From Gammaproteobacteria bacterium (GTDB lineage: Bacteria; Pseudomonadota; Gammaproteobacteria; SZUA-152), in NCBI GenBank assembly GCA_021647705.1, contig JAKIUF010000006.1, positions 83,562-147,561 on the forward strand: a stretch of 64,000 nucleotides of DNA. Reading direction: 5' to 3'. Positions 53,684 to 63,141 of this stretch are shown here, one piece after another. Position 1 is the stretch's first letter; the number at the start of each line of letters is the position of its first letter. The notes under the pieces were generated by a model. That model was given only the letters and a program-made list of their open reading frames with translations, did not search any database and had not been told where the DNA came from. The translations under genes were made by a program, and so were the position numbers.

Positions 53684-54775
53684 TCAGACGTTAAAACGGA
53701 AGTGCATGACATCACCATCCTGAGTGACATAGTCCTTGCCTTCCAGTCGCCATTTACCGGCTTCTTTGGCACCCTGCTCACCGTTACCGGCAATAAAATC
53801 ATCGTAGGCGATGACTTCGGCACGGATAAAGCCTTTTTCAAAATCGGTATGAATCACGGCCGCAGACTGTGGAGCAGTGGCCCCAATAGCCACGGTCCAG
53901 GCGCGTACTTCCTTGACGCCAGCCGTAAAGTAGGTGTGCAGGTTCAGCAGGCCATAACCGGCGCGGATCACGCGGTTAAGGCCCGGTTCTTCCAGTCCCA
54001 ATTCTTGCAGAAATTCATCACACTCATCATCATCCAGTTCGGATAGCTCGGATTCGATAGCAGCGCACACGGCGACTACGCCCGCGCTCTCGCTGGCGGC
54101 GAATTCACGCACCTTGTCCAGCAGCGGGTTATTTTCCATGCCATCTTCGGCAACGTTGGCGACGTATAGAGTCGGCTTGGCGGTGAGCAGGAACATATCA
54201 CTTAACATCTCCTGCTCGTCTTCATCCAGGCCTATGGCACGCACGGGCTTGCCTTCGTCCAGCTCAACCTTGATTTTCTCCAGCACAGCGAGCTTGGCTT
54301 TGGCATCCTTGTCACCGGAGTTGGCAACCCGACCAACACGATTGATCGCCTTGTCCACAGAATCCAGGTCTGCCAGTGCCAGTTCGGTGTTGATGACTTC
54401 AATGTCACCCAGTGGGTCAATTTTGCCTGCGACATGCACTACGTCGTCGTCTTCAAAACAACGCACTACGTGGGCGATAGCATCGGTCTCGCGGATGTTG
54501 GCCAGAAACTGGTTACCCAGACCTTCACCTTTGGAGGCTCCTGCAACCAACCCTGCAATATCCACAAATTCGATGGTAGTGGGTAGCACGCGCTCGGGGT
54601 TGACGATCGCGGCCAGTGCATCAAGGCGTGGGTCCGGTACCGGGACCACACCGACGTTAGGTTCGATAGTGCAAAAAGGATAATTGGCTGCCTGAATACC
54701 CGCTTTGGTCAGCGCGTTAAACAAGGTGGATTTACCCACATTGGGCAAGCCGACGATGCCACATTTGAATCCCAT
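53684..54775 (-). CDS. ychF: Redox-responsive ATPase/GTPase YchF
   Basis: A 363-residue Obg-family protein: [20 protein letters not shown] (G1), the switch region, [20 protein letters not shown] (G3), a helical insertion and a C-terminal TGS domain ([19 protein letters not shown]). YchF prefers ATP over GTP, binds the ribosome and takes part in oxidative-stress control. Length is normal. Its place next to pth and rplY is a conserved gammaproteobacterial arrangement; here a repeat element separates it from pth. Confidence 0.96.
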   Translation of the reverse strand: MGFKCGIVGLPNVGKSTLFNALTKAGIQAANYPFCTIEPNVGVVPVPDPRLDALAAIVNPERVLPTTIEFVDIAGLVAGASKGEGLGNQFLANIRETDAIAHVVRCFEDDDVVHVAGKIDPLGDIEVINTELALADLDSVDKAINRVGRVANSGDKDAKAKLAVLEKIKVELDEGKPVRAIGLDEDEQEMLSDMFLLTAKPTLYVANVAEDGMENNPLLDKVREFAASESAGVVAVCAAIESELSELDDDECDEFLQELGLEEPGLNRVIRAGYGLLNLHTYFTAGVKEVRAWTVAIGATAPQSAAVIHTDFEKGFIRAEVIAYDDFIAGNGEQGAKEAGKWRLEGKDYVTQDGDVMHFRFNV

Positions 54776-54802
54776 GTTTTTAATCTCTGTTTTAATATGA
54801 AT

Positions 54803-55045
54803 TAAGCACTAAAAACACCGGTTTTTTAGCACCTGTTTTTAAAAAATCATCGGGCATTTGACGCAGAGGGCGCAAAGACGCGGAGAACGCGAAGTGTTTA
54901 GCGTTTTTCTCTGCGTCCTTTGCGTCTCTGCGACCTCTGCGTTTATAACTCGCCACTTGCCAGTACAACACAACCTCCCAAATACATTGGAATGATTGCC
55001 CAAAGGCTTAAACCTCTGGATTCCGGCTAAAAACAGGCCGGAATA
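54803..55045. repeat. GCAGAG stem-loop element, second family, copy 2
   Basis: The block order is as at 17755-17990. It begins AAGCACTAAAAACACCG, then ATCATCGGGCATTTGACGCA, with the hairpin core at 54862-54945. ACACAACCTCCCAAATACAT and TGGAATG follow, then the separate hairpin GGATTCCGGCTAAAAACAGG...CCGGAAT. It lies between ychF and pth. The gap 54776-55177 has no gene. Confidence 0.75.
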
Positions 55046-55144
55046 ACGGTGTTCTTAGTAAAAAATATTAAACGGTGTTCTTAGTAAAAAGTGTTAACAG
55101 AGCAATTTAGCCCTTAATTCACATTTTAATATTATCAAGTAACA

Positions 55145-55172
55145 GGTGGGCACAAACAACGTGCCACCCTAC
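55145..55172. repeat. GGTGGGCAC/GTGCCACC REP-like palindrome
   Basis: The arms GGTGGGCAC and GTGCCACCC are joined by AAACAAC, with CCCTAC at the right. It belongs to the GTAGGGTGGGCACG family of 18003 and 49637. It ends 6 bases before the pth stop codon and could serve as a transcription end for pth, although there is no T-run. Confidence 0.7.
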
Positions 55173-55177
55173 CATCA

Positions 55178-55759
55178 CTATTTGCGGCTATGTAAATGGT
55201 TCATCGCCGCTTGCATTTCACCTTCAATAATCTTGGGTAAAGTGTGTAAGGCTTCATTGATGGCCGCATCAATGTCGATTTGCTCGTCACGCGAGGCTTT
55301 ACCCAGCACATAATTTGATACGTCCCGGCTTTGCCCGGGGTGGCCGATGCCCACACGCAAGCGCATAAACTCCTTGCTGCTCAACTGGGCAATCATGTCA
55401 CGCAGACCATTGTGGCCACCGTGACCTCCGCCTTGTTTGAGTCGTAATTGACCCGGCGGAATATCCAGCTCGTCATGCACGACCAATATTGATTCCGGTG
55501 CAATTTTATAAAAACGCGCCAGTGCAGCAACAGATTTGCCACTTAAATTCATAAAGGTGGTGGGTTTGAGCAAGCAGACATCATTACCGGCCAGTGACAA
55601 TTTGCATACGTCGCCGTGGAATTTTTTTTCTGGCTTGAACGACACGCCTTTGCTGCACGCCAGTTCATCCACAAAAATAAAGCCGACATTGTGTCGCGTT
55701 TGCTCATACTTCGACCCGGGGTTTCCCAGGCCGACAATAAGCTGAACGGGCGACGACAA
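55178..55759 (-). CDS. pth: Peptidyl-tRNA hydrolase
   Basis: A 193-residue hydrolase that frees tRNA from prematurely released peptidyl-tRNA. Conserved parts are LIVGLGNPGSKYEQTRHNVG (catalytic His), PTTFMNLSGKSV, VVHDELDIPPGQLRLKQGG and GHGGHNGLRDM, then VGIGHPG. It starts 35 bases after the rplY stop on the same strand, the usual rplY-pth order. Length is normal. Expected to be essential. Confidence 0.97.
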   Translation of the reverse strand: MSSPVQLIVGLGNPGSKYEQTRHNVGFIFVDELACSKGVSFKPEKKFHGDVCKLSLAGNDVCLLKPTTFMNLSGKSVAALARFYKIAPESILVVHDELDIPPGQLRLKQGGGHGGHNGLRDMIAQLSSKEFMRLRVGIGHPGQSRDVSNYVLGKASRDEQIDIDAAINEALHTLPKIIEGEMQAAMNHLHSRK

Positions 55760-55793
55760 GGCCGGCTTTCCTGTACTTTAGAAAAACAAACAG

Positions 55794-56438
55794 CTATTCG
55801 CTGGTATCGCCTTCTTCTGTGGCAGCGATATCGGCTACCTCATCCTCTTCTGTGCCGCCACCTTTCGGTGCGTGAATGCTTACCACTGGCAAATCATGAT
55901 CTGTGCCATGAGTCAAAGCGGTAATCTGTACGCCCTTGGGCAAATCAATATCCGACAAATGCAACGAAGCACCGACATCCAGATTTGTCAGATCAATTTG
56001 CAGGTATTCCGGCAAATCGCTGGCTTTACAGGTGATTTCAATGGTGCTCAACAAATGTGATACCAAGCCACCCTCTTTAACACCAACACTGAGCTCTTCA
56101 TTGATGAAGTGCATCGGTACTTGCATATTGATAACGTCTTTGTCGCTCACGCGCAAAAAATCAACATGCAAAATTTTGGGCTTGGCGGGGTGACGCTGCA
56201 AGTCTTTGAGTACCGCTTTTTGGACCTTGCCATCAACAGTCACGGTGAGAATGTGAGAATAGAAAGCTTCATTTTCCAAATGATGCATCAAGTCATCATG
56301 CACCACAGTAAAGGCCACGGGGTCTTTACCCGAGCCATAAATAATTCCCGGCACTTTGCCCGTATGGCGCAGGCGGCGGCTCGCACCTTTCCCTACGTCC
56401 GTACGGCTTTCAGCAATAATATTAAAATCAGCAGACAT
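55794..56438 (-). CDS. rplY: 50S ribosomal protein L25/general stress protein Ctc
   Basis: From the ATG at 56438 this is a 214-residue long-form L25: the N-terminal 5S rRNA-binding domain FNIIAESRTDVGKGASRRLR plus KVPGIIYGSG, and the C-terminal TL5/Ctc domain (VPMHFINEELSVGVKEGGLV, then LQIDLTNLDVGASLHLSDID). An acidic tail closes it. The frame runs open another 18 codons upstream, across the region near the prs terminator, which is not likely coding. It binds 5S rRNA in the large ribosomal subunit. It sits between prs and pth in the conserved order. Confidence 0.95.
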   Translation of the reverse strand: MSADFNIIAESRTDVGKGASRRLRHTGKVPGIIYGSGKDPVAFTVVHDDLMHHLENEAFYSHILTVTVDGKVQKAVLKDLQRHPAKPKILHVDFLRVSDKDVINMQVPMHFINEELSVGVKEGGLVSHLLSTIEITCKASDLPEYLQIDLTNLDVGASLHLSDIDLPKGVQITALTHGTDHDLPVVSIHAPKGGGTEEDEVADIAATEEGDTSE

Positions 56439-56490
56439 AATGTATCTCCAACAATTGTGTGTCTGGCAAATACTGCCAGTCACGCCTGAC

Positions 56491-56520
56491 AAAAAAAGAC
56501 CGCCATCATTTTGCGGTCTT
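56491..56520 (-). terminator. Rho-independent terminator after prs
   Basis: On the minus strand, AAGACCGC (56513-56520) is followed by a 9-base loop, GCGGTCTT (56496-56503) and a run of T (complement of the seven A at 56491-56497). It is a perfect 8-base stem. It lies 109 bases past the prs stop and before rplY, so the prs transcript can end here. Confidence 0.85.
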
Positions 56521-56628
56521 CGCTTTTCACTTCACCCTTGCGACCAAGGCGAAGCACCCTTGTCAAAATCACTATTTTGTTAACAGTAATTCCAACAACA
56601 ATTTTTTAATTCAAGTTTTTATCCAGCA

Positions 56629-57582
56629 TTAATCCATGAACAACGAACTTACCGATTCTTCATTGCTCACACGCCGCATGGTTTCCGCCAACAGTTCGGC
56701 GATAGACAGCTGCCGAATACGACCACATTTGGCGGCGGCCTTGCTGAGCGGAATCGTATCTGTCACCACTAATTCATCCAGTTCAGATTTGATAATGTTT
56801 TCCACCGCCGGGCCGGATAGCACCGGATGCGTACAGTAAGCCACCACCTTGGTAGCACCTTTGTCTTTCAGCGCTTTGGCTGCTTGCCCCAGGGTACCCG
56901 CAGTATCAACCAGGTCATCCACCAACACACAGGTACGCCCTTCCACATCACCGATAATGTTCATCACCTTCGCCACATTGGGCTTGGGACGACGTTTGTC
57001 GATAATGGCTAAGTCCGCATCGTCCAGTCGCTTGGCCAATGCCCGGGCACGCACCACACCCCCTACGTCCGGTGACACTACCATCAAATTTTCATACCCC
57101 CGACGCCAGATATCACCCAGCAAAATAGGAGAGGCGTAAATATTATCCATGGGCTTATCGAAAAAACCCTGCACTTGATCAGCATGCAAATCCACTGTCA
57201 GTACACGATCAGCACCCGCAGTGACGATCATGTCCGCCACCAGTTTGGCGGTCAGTGGCACACGCGCTGAGCGCGGTCGGCGATCTTGTCGTGAATAACC
57301 AAAATATGGAATAACCGCTGTAATACGACGTGTTGATGAGCGACGCAGGGCATCGATCATCACCAACAACTCCATCAAATTATTGTTGGTGGGCACGCAG
57401 GTGGGCTGGATAATAAACACATCTCGGCCACGTACATTTTCAGTGATTTCAATTTGGGTTTCACCATCGCTGAATTCTCCCACCACAGCTTTACCCAGAG
57501 AAAGATCAAGGTAATCCGCCACGGCCTGCGCCAGCTGCGGGTTAGCATTACCCGTAAACACCATCATTTGGCTGTCAGACAC
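56629..57582 (-). CDS. prs: Ribose-phosphate pyrophosphokinase
   Basis: A 317-residue enzyme that makes PRPP from ribose 5-phosphate and ATP. The conserved parts are [56 protein letters not shown], the metal-binding [16 protein letters not shown] and the PRPP loop [18 protein letters not shown]. Length is normal. It follows tRNA-Gln and ispE on the same strand. A perfect terminator lies downstream at 56491-56520. Confidence 0.97.
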   Translation of the reverse strand: MSDSQMMVFTGNANPQLAQAVADYLDLSLGKAVVGEFSDGETQIEITENVRGRDVFIIQPTCVPTNNNLMELLVMIDALRRSSTRRITAVIPYFGYSRQDRRPRSARVPLTAKLVADMIVTAGADRVLTVDLHADQVQGFFDKPMDNIYASPILLGDIWRRGYENLMVVSPDVGGVVRARALAKRLDDADLAIIDKRRPKPNVAKVMNIIGDVEGRTCVLVDDLVDTAGTLGQAAKALKDKGATKVVAYCTHPVLSGPAVENIIKSELDELVVTDTIPLSKAAAKCGRIRQLSIAELLAETMRRVSNEESVSSLFMD

Positions 57583-57645
57583 GATTTACTCCACCAGAAG
57601 TGACCAGCTCTGTTTACAATTGACGACTGTATTTTCAGTTGTCAT

Positions 57646-57790
57646 TACCGATTGGCTGAAGCGGCAGGATTATTCGGGACTTCATCCCTCATCCTGCGGG
57701 GCAGCTACACCGCACCGATTCGCTACGCGAAATCGGTCGAACCTTAAGGTTCAAACCCTATCGCTTGGACCCAATAATTTATTAACCATT
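57646..57790 (-). pseudogene. Decayed tRNA-Gln-like copy with a palindromic insert
   Basis: CGATTGGCTGAAGCGGCAGG (57649-57668) repeats the 3' end of the tRNA-Gln gene (57819-57838) with two changes. CGCTTGGACCCAATAA near 57762-57777 echoes the tRNA 5' end plus its flank (CGCTTGG...CCCCAATAA). Between them lie a palindrome ACCGATTCGC...AATCGGT and GAACCTTAAGGTTC. It reads as an old tandem tRNA copy broken by a palindromic repeat. Confidence 0.5.
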
Positions 57791-57822
57791 AACCACCGTG
57801 TTTACGGTGGTCATTTATCGAT

Positions 57823-57897
57823 TGGCTGGGGCGGCAGGATTCGAACCTGCGCATGCTGAGATCAAAACCCAGTGCCTTACCGCTTGGCGACGCCCCA
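57823..57897 (-). tRNA. tRNA-Gln (TTG)
   Basis: A 75-base tRNA with encoded CCA: acceptor TGGGGCG/CGCCCCA, D-arm GCCAAGCGGTAAGGC, anticodon stem CTGGG/CTCAG with loop TTTTGAT, and T-arm GCAGGTTCGAATCCTGC. The anticodon is TTG, reading CAA and CAG. It lies between ispE and prs, its usual place in gammaproteobacteria. Confidence 0.95.
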
Positions 57898-57917
57898 ATA
57901 AAAACTTATTTTTCTGT

Positions 57918-58835
57918 CTAAAACCTTTCTGAACCGAACAATACCGAACGATTACAACCTGCGGAGACTATCGTCTGCCAACGGCCTTCAAGCTGTTCAG
58001 CTACCTCACGCGCCTGTGATTCGCGTTCAAATGCCGCAAACACACACCCCCCCGTACCGGTTAATCGCGCGGGCGAAAATCGCATCAAAGCCATCAATGC
58101 AGCATCAACCTCAGGATACTTTGCCCGCACCAGTGGCTCGAATACATTGCCAACACGGCTCTCACCATCCCGACAAAAAAGGGCACCGCTCACACTCCCG
58201 GCACCCCCAGCGCTAACCCACGAAAGGTAATCACGTATTTTGATGGGTCGCGCATCGCGTGTCAATTGTGTATCACGAAACAATTCAACAGTAGAGACCT
58301 GTACTCCGGGAACCAGCACCACAAACCAAGGCTGAGGCAATATTACTGGCTCCAGCTTTTCACCGACACCTTCCGCCCAAGCGGCTCGGCCACGCACAAA
58401 CACTGGCACATCAGCACCCAACTGCAAACCCAATGCAGCCAGTCGATCTTCATCAAGACCCAATTGCCACAAATCATTGAGCGCAACCAGCGTAGTGGCC
58501 GCATCAGAACTGCCCCCACCCAAACCGCCGCCCATCGGCAGATTTTTTTCGATGTGAATTTCTACGCCCTGCGTGCAACCGGTTTCAGTCTGCAATAATC
58601 GTGCGGCACGAATCATTAAATCTTCTGTTTCAGGCACTCCGGGCACATCGGTGACTCGCCGCAGTTGCCCATCGGCGCGGACACAAAAACGTAGCTTGTC
58701 ACCAAAATCCAGAAACTGAAATACGGTTTGCAAATCATGAAAACCGTTGGCTCGTTGCCCGGTGATGTGTAAAAACAAGTTAAGTTTGGCTGGCGCGGGC
58801 CAGACGGGTTGCTGTAAAACGAGACTGTCTGACAT
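57918..58835 (-). CDS. ispE: 4-diphosphocytidyl-2-C-methyl-D-erythritol kinase
   Basis: A 305-residue GHMP kinase of the MEP isoprenoid pathway that phosphorylates CDP-ME. N-terminal WPAPAKLNLFLHITGQRANG (Lys and Asn of the active site), the GHMP loop NLPMGGGLGGGSSDAATTLV and the C-terminal RLTGTGGCVFAAF are all conserved. Length is a little above the common 285-290. The start is 3 bases past the lolB stop, so the two genes are cotranscribed. Confidence 0.96.
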   Translation of the reverse strand: MSDSLVLQQPVWPAPAKLNLFLHITGQRANGFHDLQTVFQFLDFGDKLRFCVRADGQLRRVTDVPGVPETEDLMIRAARLLQTETGCTQGVEIHIEKNLPMGGGLGGGSSDAATTLVALNDLWQLGLDEDRLAALGLQLGADVPVFVRGRAAWAEGVGEKLEPVILPQPWFVVLVPGVQVSTVELFRDTQLTRDARPIKIRDYLSWVSAGGAGSVSGALFCRDGESRVGNVFEPLVRAKYPEVDAALMALMRFSPARLTGTGGCVFAAFERESQAREVAEQLEGRWQTIVSAGCNRSVLFGSERF

Positions 58836-58838
58836 GCC

Positions 58839-59483
58839 TTAATGTTCACCGTCGCCTGATTCCCAGCGATCAATCACCAAACGCACACTGAGCTCACCGT
58901 TTTCCAGATAGACTTTGCGCGGTAACATCAACCCATTCATCTGACGATAGGCTAAGTATTCAATTTGCCAGTGGGTCTGTTGCATACGGGCAAGCCTGCC
59001 CTCTTCATCAAAGGCCAACAACGGGGCATTCTCGCCCATCGGCACAGGTACACCACGCACCCAATACCGCAAGCTATGCAATGGCAGCCGCCAGCCGAGC
59101 TGCTGATAGAGCAGAGACTCAACGTCCGTAGCAACCATCGTCTGCCCATCCGAGGTACGCATTTCTACATACTGTGGCCCGCCATCCAGCTGTAATCCAC
59201 CCTGGCCAAACGGCGCATTGAAACTCACTTGATACGTGTCTTTTTCCTGTCGCCAATGCAACTTGCCGTTCCAACCGTCATCTTCGCTGTGGGCAGCAAT
59301 GCGCGCGCTCAACGTCCAGTCAGTTTGCGCATTCACAGACTGAACATGTTGCTGCCATAACTGCGCAATACGCTCGGAGGGGGGCTCAGGGGCAAAGGGT
59401 GACAACGAGGCGCAACCGGAAAACAGAAACACCGCGCCCAATAACCACCACGGCGCAATACGTTGCAACAGCGAACGGGTCAC
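58839..59483 (-). CDS. lolB: Outer-membrane lipoprotein receptor LolB
   Basis: A 214-residue lipoprotein: signal peptide with LFSGCASLSP, so the lipidated Cys is at residue 24. The LolB fold follows, including WTLSARIAAHSEDDGWNGKL, YQVSFNAPFGQGGLQLDGGP and LGWRLPLHSLRYWVRGVPVP, with VRLVIDRWE at the end. LolB receives lipoproteins from LolA and inserts them in the outer membrane. It overlaps the TPR gene by 4 bases and precedes ispE. Confidence 0.94.
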   Translation of the reverse strand: MTRSLLQRIAPWWLLGAVFLFSGCASLSPFAPEPPSERIAQLWQQHVQSVNAQTDWTLSARIAAHSEDDGWNGKLHWRQEKDTYQVSFNAPFGQGGLQLDGGPQYVEMRTSDGQTMVATDVESLLYQQLGWRLPLHSLRYWVRGVPVPMGENAPLLAFDEEGRLARMQQTHWQIEYLAYRQMNGLMLPRKVYLENGELSVRLVIDRWESGDGEH

Positions 59484-61207
59484 AAACCCAGGCGCTTCAT
59501 GGCGTCCAGCAAAATTTTGTGTTCGGGGTATTTTTCTAGGGCCGTTTCCAATACATCCAGCGCTTCTTGTTTGTTACCCATTTCCCACAGAACCTCACCC
59601 AGATGTGCCGCAATTTCCGGATCATGAATCAATGACAATGCCTGACGCAACAATTCAACTGCCTTGGCATGATTACCCAAGCGGTACTGAACCCAACCCA
59701 TACTGTCGATGATAGCTGCGTCTTTTGGCTCCACTTCCAGCGCACGGGTAATGTAATCCAGCGCTTCATCTAGGCGTTCAGTGCGATCAGCCAACGTATA
59801 ACCCAGCGCATTCAGCGCCTGCGCATTACCCGGCTCCCGCTCGATGATGATACGCAGGTCTTCTTCGGCCAGCGCCAGCTTGTCGGCCCTTTCAGCAACC
59901 AACGCCCGCGCATAACGCAAGGAAGTATCATTCGGCAGTTTTTCCAGTTTATCCGCAAAAAATGTCAGGGCTTCCTGGTATTGACCCGCTTTGCGCAACA
60001 GCTCGCCTTCCACCAGATAAAGCCGCACCTGATCCCGTTCATTACTAACACGCAGTGAATGCAGGTGCTCACGCGCACGCGCCAGCTTGCCCTGTTCAGC
60101 CAGTAAATTGGCCGCTCGTGACTGCGCACCTAAATAGTATTCACCATGATGCACTGCAAAATAATATTTCAACGCAGTCTCAGGGTCCTTTTTTTCCTCG
60201 TAAACACGTCCCAGATAATAGCTGCTCTCCAACATGCGCCGCTGCCTCAGACGCCAAACATGCTTGAAGTGGGTTTCCGCCTTATCAAGTTTATCCAGCT
60301 GTAATGCCAACACACCTGCGGCATATTGTGCCTCAACATTACGCGGGTCTTGTTCGGCAAGACGTTCAAACTCGGCAAAAGCCTGGGGTAGCTGCTCGGC
60401 TTCTGTCAATAATCGCGCATAACTCATACCAACGGAAACATCATTTTCCAGCTCACCTTCACGCTCTTCTTCCAAGTAGACCAACGCCTTCTTCTTGTCC
60501 CCCTGCAAACTGAGAATCCGCGCACGCATAACCACAGCCGGAGCCCAATGCGATTTCAGCGCCAGGGATTTATCTACTGAAGCCATAGCCTGCTCCAGTT
60601 TGCCCTGGCGCAGACTCAGCTGACCATGCGCCAGCCATGCATAGGGATTATTTTGATGTTTAGCCAGCAATTGCTCCATGACTGAAAGTGCAGTAACAGG
60701 ACTTTTAGCTTGCCTGAGCTGACCCGAAATTTGCATAAATCCCTGATCAGCTTCACCCGCTGACAAAATAATATAGCGCTCATAACACGCCACCGTTTCC
60801 GACGCACGGCCAAAAACCAGTAACAACGGTGCCAGCACTTCATAGGACTTCGCATTATCCGGGGCCAGCTCGACCCACAACTCTGCTGCCTCCAGTGCCT
60901 TTTCCAGCGCCTGGGCAAGAATAGCAATACGCGCCGCACGCTCTGCCACATTGGCATCCTGAGATTCCTTCGCTGCTGCCAGATAATTATTCACGGCCAC
61001 CGCAATTTCGCCACGCTGCCCGGCCACTTCAGCAACCAGCAGCTGATACATCACCTGTGCCGAGAATTCACCCTCAGGTAATTCCGTCAAGGTAGCCACA
61101 GATGCTGCCGTGGATGTTGGCGAATTTTTCACCACGCCAGTGGAAACCGCGCAGCCCGTCAGCCAGACCACACCAAAAACCCATAAAAAACGCACTGCTC
61201 TCACCAT
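59480..61207 (-). CDS. Tetratricopeptide-repeat lipoprotein
   Basis: From the ATG at 61207 this is a 575-residue protein: signal peptide with FGVVWLTGCAVSTG (lipid Cys) and then at least ten TPR units. Clear ones are YEVLAPLLLVFGRASETVAC, PYAWLAHGQLSLRQGKLEQA, AQALNALGYTLADRTERLDE and PEIAAHLGEVLWEMGNKQEA. The location upstream of lolB is conserved in several gammaproteobacteria, where the gene is annotated as a TPR protein of unknown role. It overlaps lolB (ATGA). It is probably an outer-membrane-linked scaffold. The start 51 bases further up (61258) is less likely, since it would place residues before the signal peptide. Confidence 0.85.
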   Translation of the reverse strand: MVRAVRFLWVFGVVWLTGCAVSTGVVKNSPTSTAASVATLTELPEGEFSAQVMYQLLVAEVAGQRGEIAVAVNNYLAAAKESQDANVAERAARIAILAQALEKALEAAELWVELAPDNAKSYEVLAPLLLVFGRASETVACYERYIILSAGEADQGFMQISGQLRQAKSPVTALSVMEQLLAKHQNNPYAWLAHGQLSLRQGKLEQAMASVDKSLALKSHWAPAVVMRARILSLQGDKKKALVYLEEEREGELENDVSVGMSYARLLTEAEQLPQAFAEFERLAEQDPRNVEAQYAAGVLALQLDKLDKAETHFKHVWRLRQRRMLESSYYLGRVYEEKKDPETALKYYFAVHHGEYYLGAQSRAANLLAEQGKLARAREHLHSLRVSNERDQVRLYLVEGELLRKAGQYQEALTFFADKLEKLPNDTSLRYARALVAERADKLALAEEDLRIIIEREPGNAQALNALGYTLADRTERLDEALDYITRALEVEPKDAAIIDSMGWVQYRLGNHAKAVELLRQALSLIHDPEIAAHLGEVLWEMGNKQEALDVLETALEKYPEHKILLDAMKRLGL

Positions 61208-61425
61208 TTTTACTCCAAAACCCCGGATAATTCGCGCATTTTGCGCCTCATGTGCCACTTCTCTTAACTACCGTAATTACTGTCGGCCACAGCATTGATG
61301 CGCTTAAACCTGGGTTAAAAATAAACACTCCGGGTAAATCAAACACCCGGCAGGTTCAACATGACTTGTATTCGCATCCCAGTTCGCTCAGAATTTGCGG
61401 TTTGATCAAGGTACTATCGGCACGC

Positions 61426-62706
61426 ATGTCTCTTCTAGCCTTTGGCATTAATCACAAAACCGCCCCTGTAGACATCCGGGAACGCGTTGCGTTCGCTCCG
61501 GGCAATCTAATTGATGCCCTGAAAGATCTGGTCACCAACGCCAGAATTCAAGAGGCCGCCATTGTTTCCACCTGTAATCGTACCGAGCTGTACTGCGATT
61601 CCGGCCAACACACCGGTCAAGGCCAATGTGACAACGCCGTTATTGTCGATTGGTTCCGAGAATATCACAAGCTCGAAAAGCGGGACATTGAGCCTTATAT
61701 TTTCCTGCACCCGGATCAGGAGGCCGTACGCCACATGTTGCGCGTTGCCAGCGGACTGGATTCACTGGTGCTGGGCGAGCCGCAGATTCTCGGTCAAATC
61801 AAGGACGCCTACGCCACCGCCACCGAAGCAGGCACCATGGGTGGCCAACTCGACCGGCTGTTTCAGCACACTTTTTCCGTGGCCAAGCAAGTGCGTACCG
61901 ATACCGCCATTGGTGCCAGTGCCGTGTCCGTTGCCTTTGCGGCGGTGAGCCTGTCCAAACAGATTTTTGATGCCTTCGACAAACGTACCGCACTACTCAT
62001 CGGCGCTGGCGAGACCGTGGAACTGGCAGCACGCCATTTACACCAAAGCGGCATTGGCCGGATGATCATTGCCAACCGCACCGTGGAAAACGCCCATACC
62101 CTGGCACAGGAAGTCGGTGCCTACGCCATCTCCCTGCCCGAAATCACCCAACATCTTGCCGAAGCGGATATTGTTATTTCATCCACCGCCAGCCCACTGC
62201 CCATTCTCGGCAAAGGCAGCGTGGAAAGCGCCCTGAAAAAACGCAAACACCGCCCCATGCTGATGGTGGATATCGCCGTACCGCGTGACATCGAGCCCGA
62301 AGTCAGCGACCTCAACGACGTTTACCTGTACACAGTGGATGACTTGCAGGACATTATTCAGGAAGGTCTGCGCTCCCGTCAGGAAGCCGCACAGCAGGCA
62401 GAAGAAATTATCGACACAGAAGTGTCACACTTCATGCACTGGCTGCGATCACTGGATGCCGTCTCCACCATTCGTGCCATGCGTGAAGATGCACAAAGCC
62501 AGCGCGACATTGAACTCGAACGAGCCATGCGCCTGCTTCAATCTGGCAAAGACGCCGAACAGGTCATTACCGAAATGGCCAATCGGTTGACCAATAAACT
62601 TATCCATACCCCCAGCGTGCAACTCAAAAAAGCGGGTTACGATGCTCGCAAAGAAATTTTTGACACCGCCCGTGAGCTGTACGACCTCAAAGATCGCGAC
62701 CTTTAA
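61426..62706 (+). CDS. hemA: Glutamyl-tRNA reductase
   Basis: From the ATG at 61426 this is a 426-residue enzyme that reduces glutamyl-tRNA to glutamate-1-semialdehyde, the first step of C5 tetrapyrrole synthesis. Conserved parts are MSLLAFGINHKTAPVDIRER, the catalytic Cys in AAIVSTCNRTELYCD, GLDSLVLGEPQILGQIKDAY, the Rossmann motif LLIGAGETVELAARHL and DIAVPRDIEPEVSDLNDVYL. The C-terminal dimerisation helix also fits. The frame runs on 58 codons upstream but that part is not homologous. It is divergent from the TPR gene over 218 bases. Confidence 0.97.
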   Translation: MSLLAFGINHKTAPVDIRERVAFAPGNLIDALKDLVTNARIQEAAIVSTCNRTELYCDSGQHTGQGQCDNAVIVDWFREYHKLEKRDIEPYIFLHPDQEAVRHMLRVASGLDSLVLGEPQILGQIKDAYATATEAGTMGGQLDRLFQHTFSVAKQVRTDTAIGASAVSVAFAAVSLSKQIFDAFDKRTALLIGAGETVELAARHLHQSGIGRMIIANRTVENAHTLAQEVGAYAISLPEITQHLAEADIVISSTASPLPILGKGSVESALKKRKHRPMLMVDIAVPRDIEPEVSDLNDVYLYTVDDLQDIIQEGLRSRQEAAQQAEEIIDTEVSHFMHWLRSLDAVSTIRAMREDAQSQRDIELERAMRLLQSGKDAEQVITEMANRLTNKLIHTPSVQLKKAGYDARKEIFDTARELYDLKDRDL

Positions 62707-62707
62707 C

Positions 62708-62743
62708 AGTTTTTTCTCCACTGTTTCTCATTGGAGGAAAACT
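62708..62743 (+). terminator. Possible hairpin after hemA
   Basis: AGTTTTTTCTCCA and TGGAGGAAAACT form an imperfect stem right after the hemA stop, but no long T-run follows. It is a weak terminator candidate. Confidence 0.35.
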
Positions 62744-62884
62744 ATTTATCGTTAGACGCACGCCGGATATTGGTGTCGGGCATTGGTGTCCGATGCCTAT
62801 CGCAGTCATTGCATCAAGGGAGCTTCTGGCTATATAGCACCCGCCCTAAAACCATATAACCCCTTGATTTAATATAAAAAATAT

Positions 62885-63090
62885 AAGCGCTAAAAATATC
62901 TGTTTTAAGAATCACCGGGTATTTAACGCAGAGGTCGCAGAGACGCAGAGACGCAGAGACGCAGAGACGCAGAGACGCAGAGAAAAACACTAAAAACTTT
63001 GCGACCTCTGCGTTTATGACACACCATTTGTCAGTACCACGACATATAACCTCCCAATACACTGGAACGATTGTCCGAAAGCCTCTGGTA
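62885..63090. repeat. GCAGAG stem-loop element, second family, copy 3, with 8-base tandem expansion
   Basis: It starts AAGCGCTAAAAATATC and passes AATCACCGGGTATTTAACGC. The left arm of the hairpin then contains five perfect tandem copies of GCAGAGAC (62937-62976) before AAAAACACTAAAAA and the right arm GCGACCTCTGCG. ATATAACCTCCCAATACACT and GGAACG follow. The block order equals that of the 17.8 and 54.8 kb copies but lacks the trailing GATTCCGGC hairpin. The region 62744-63141 has no gene. Confidence 0.8.
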
Positions 63091-63141
63091 TTGCGCAGGC
63101 TTCAGTTATTGGTTCATTATTCGAGCGCGTAATATCAGCTA

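Noticed and set aside
53597..54046. Forward frames over ychF, and other long antisense frames (for example 2127-2561, 15497-16000, 54114-54683)
   Set aside because: They mirror strong coding genes on the other strand and have no domain signal or ribosome site.
62937..62984. Tandem repeats as a possible CRISPR array
   Set aside because: The units are 8 bases with no spacers, and no cas genes are present in the window.
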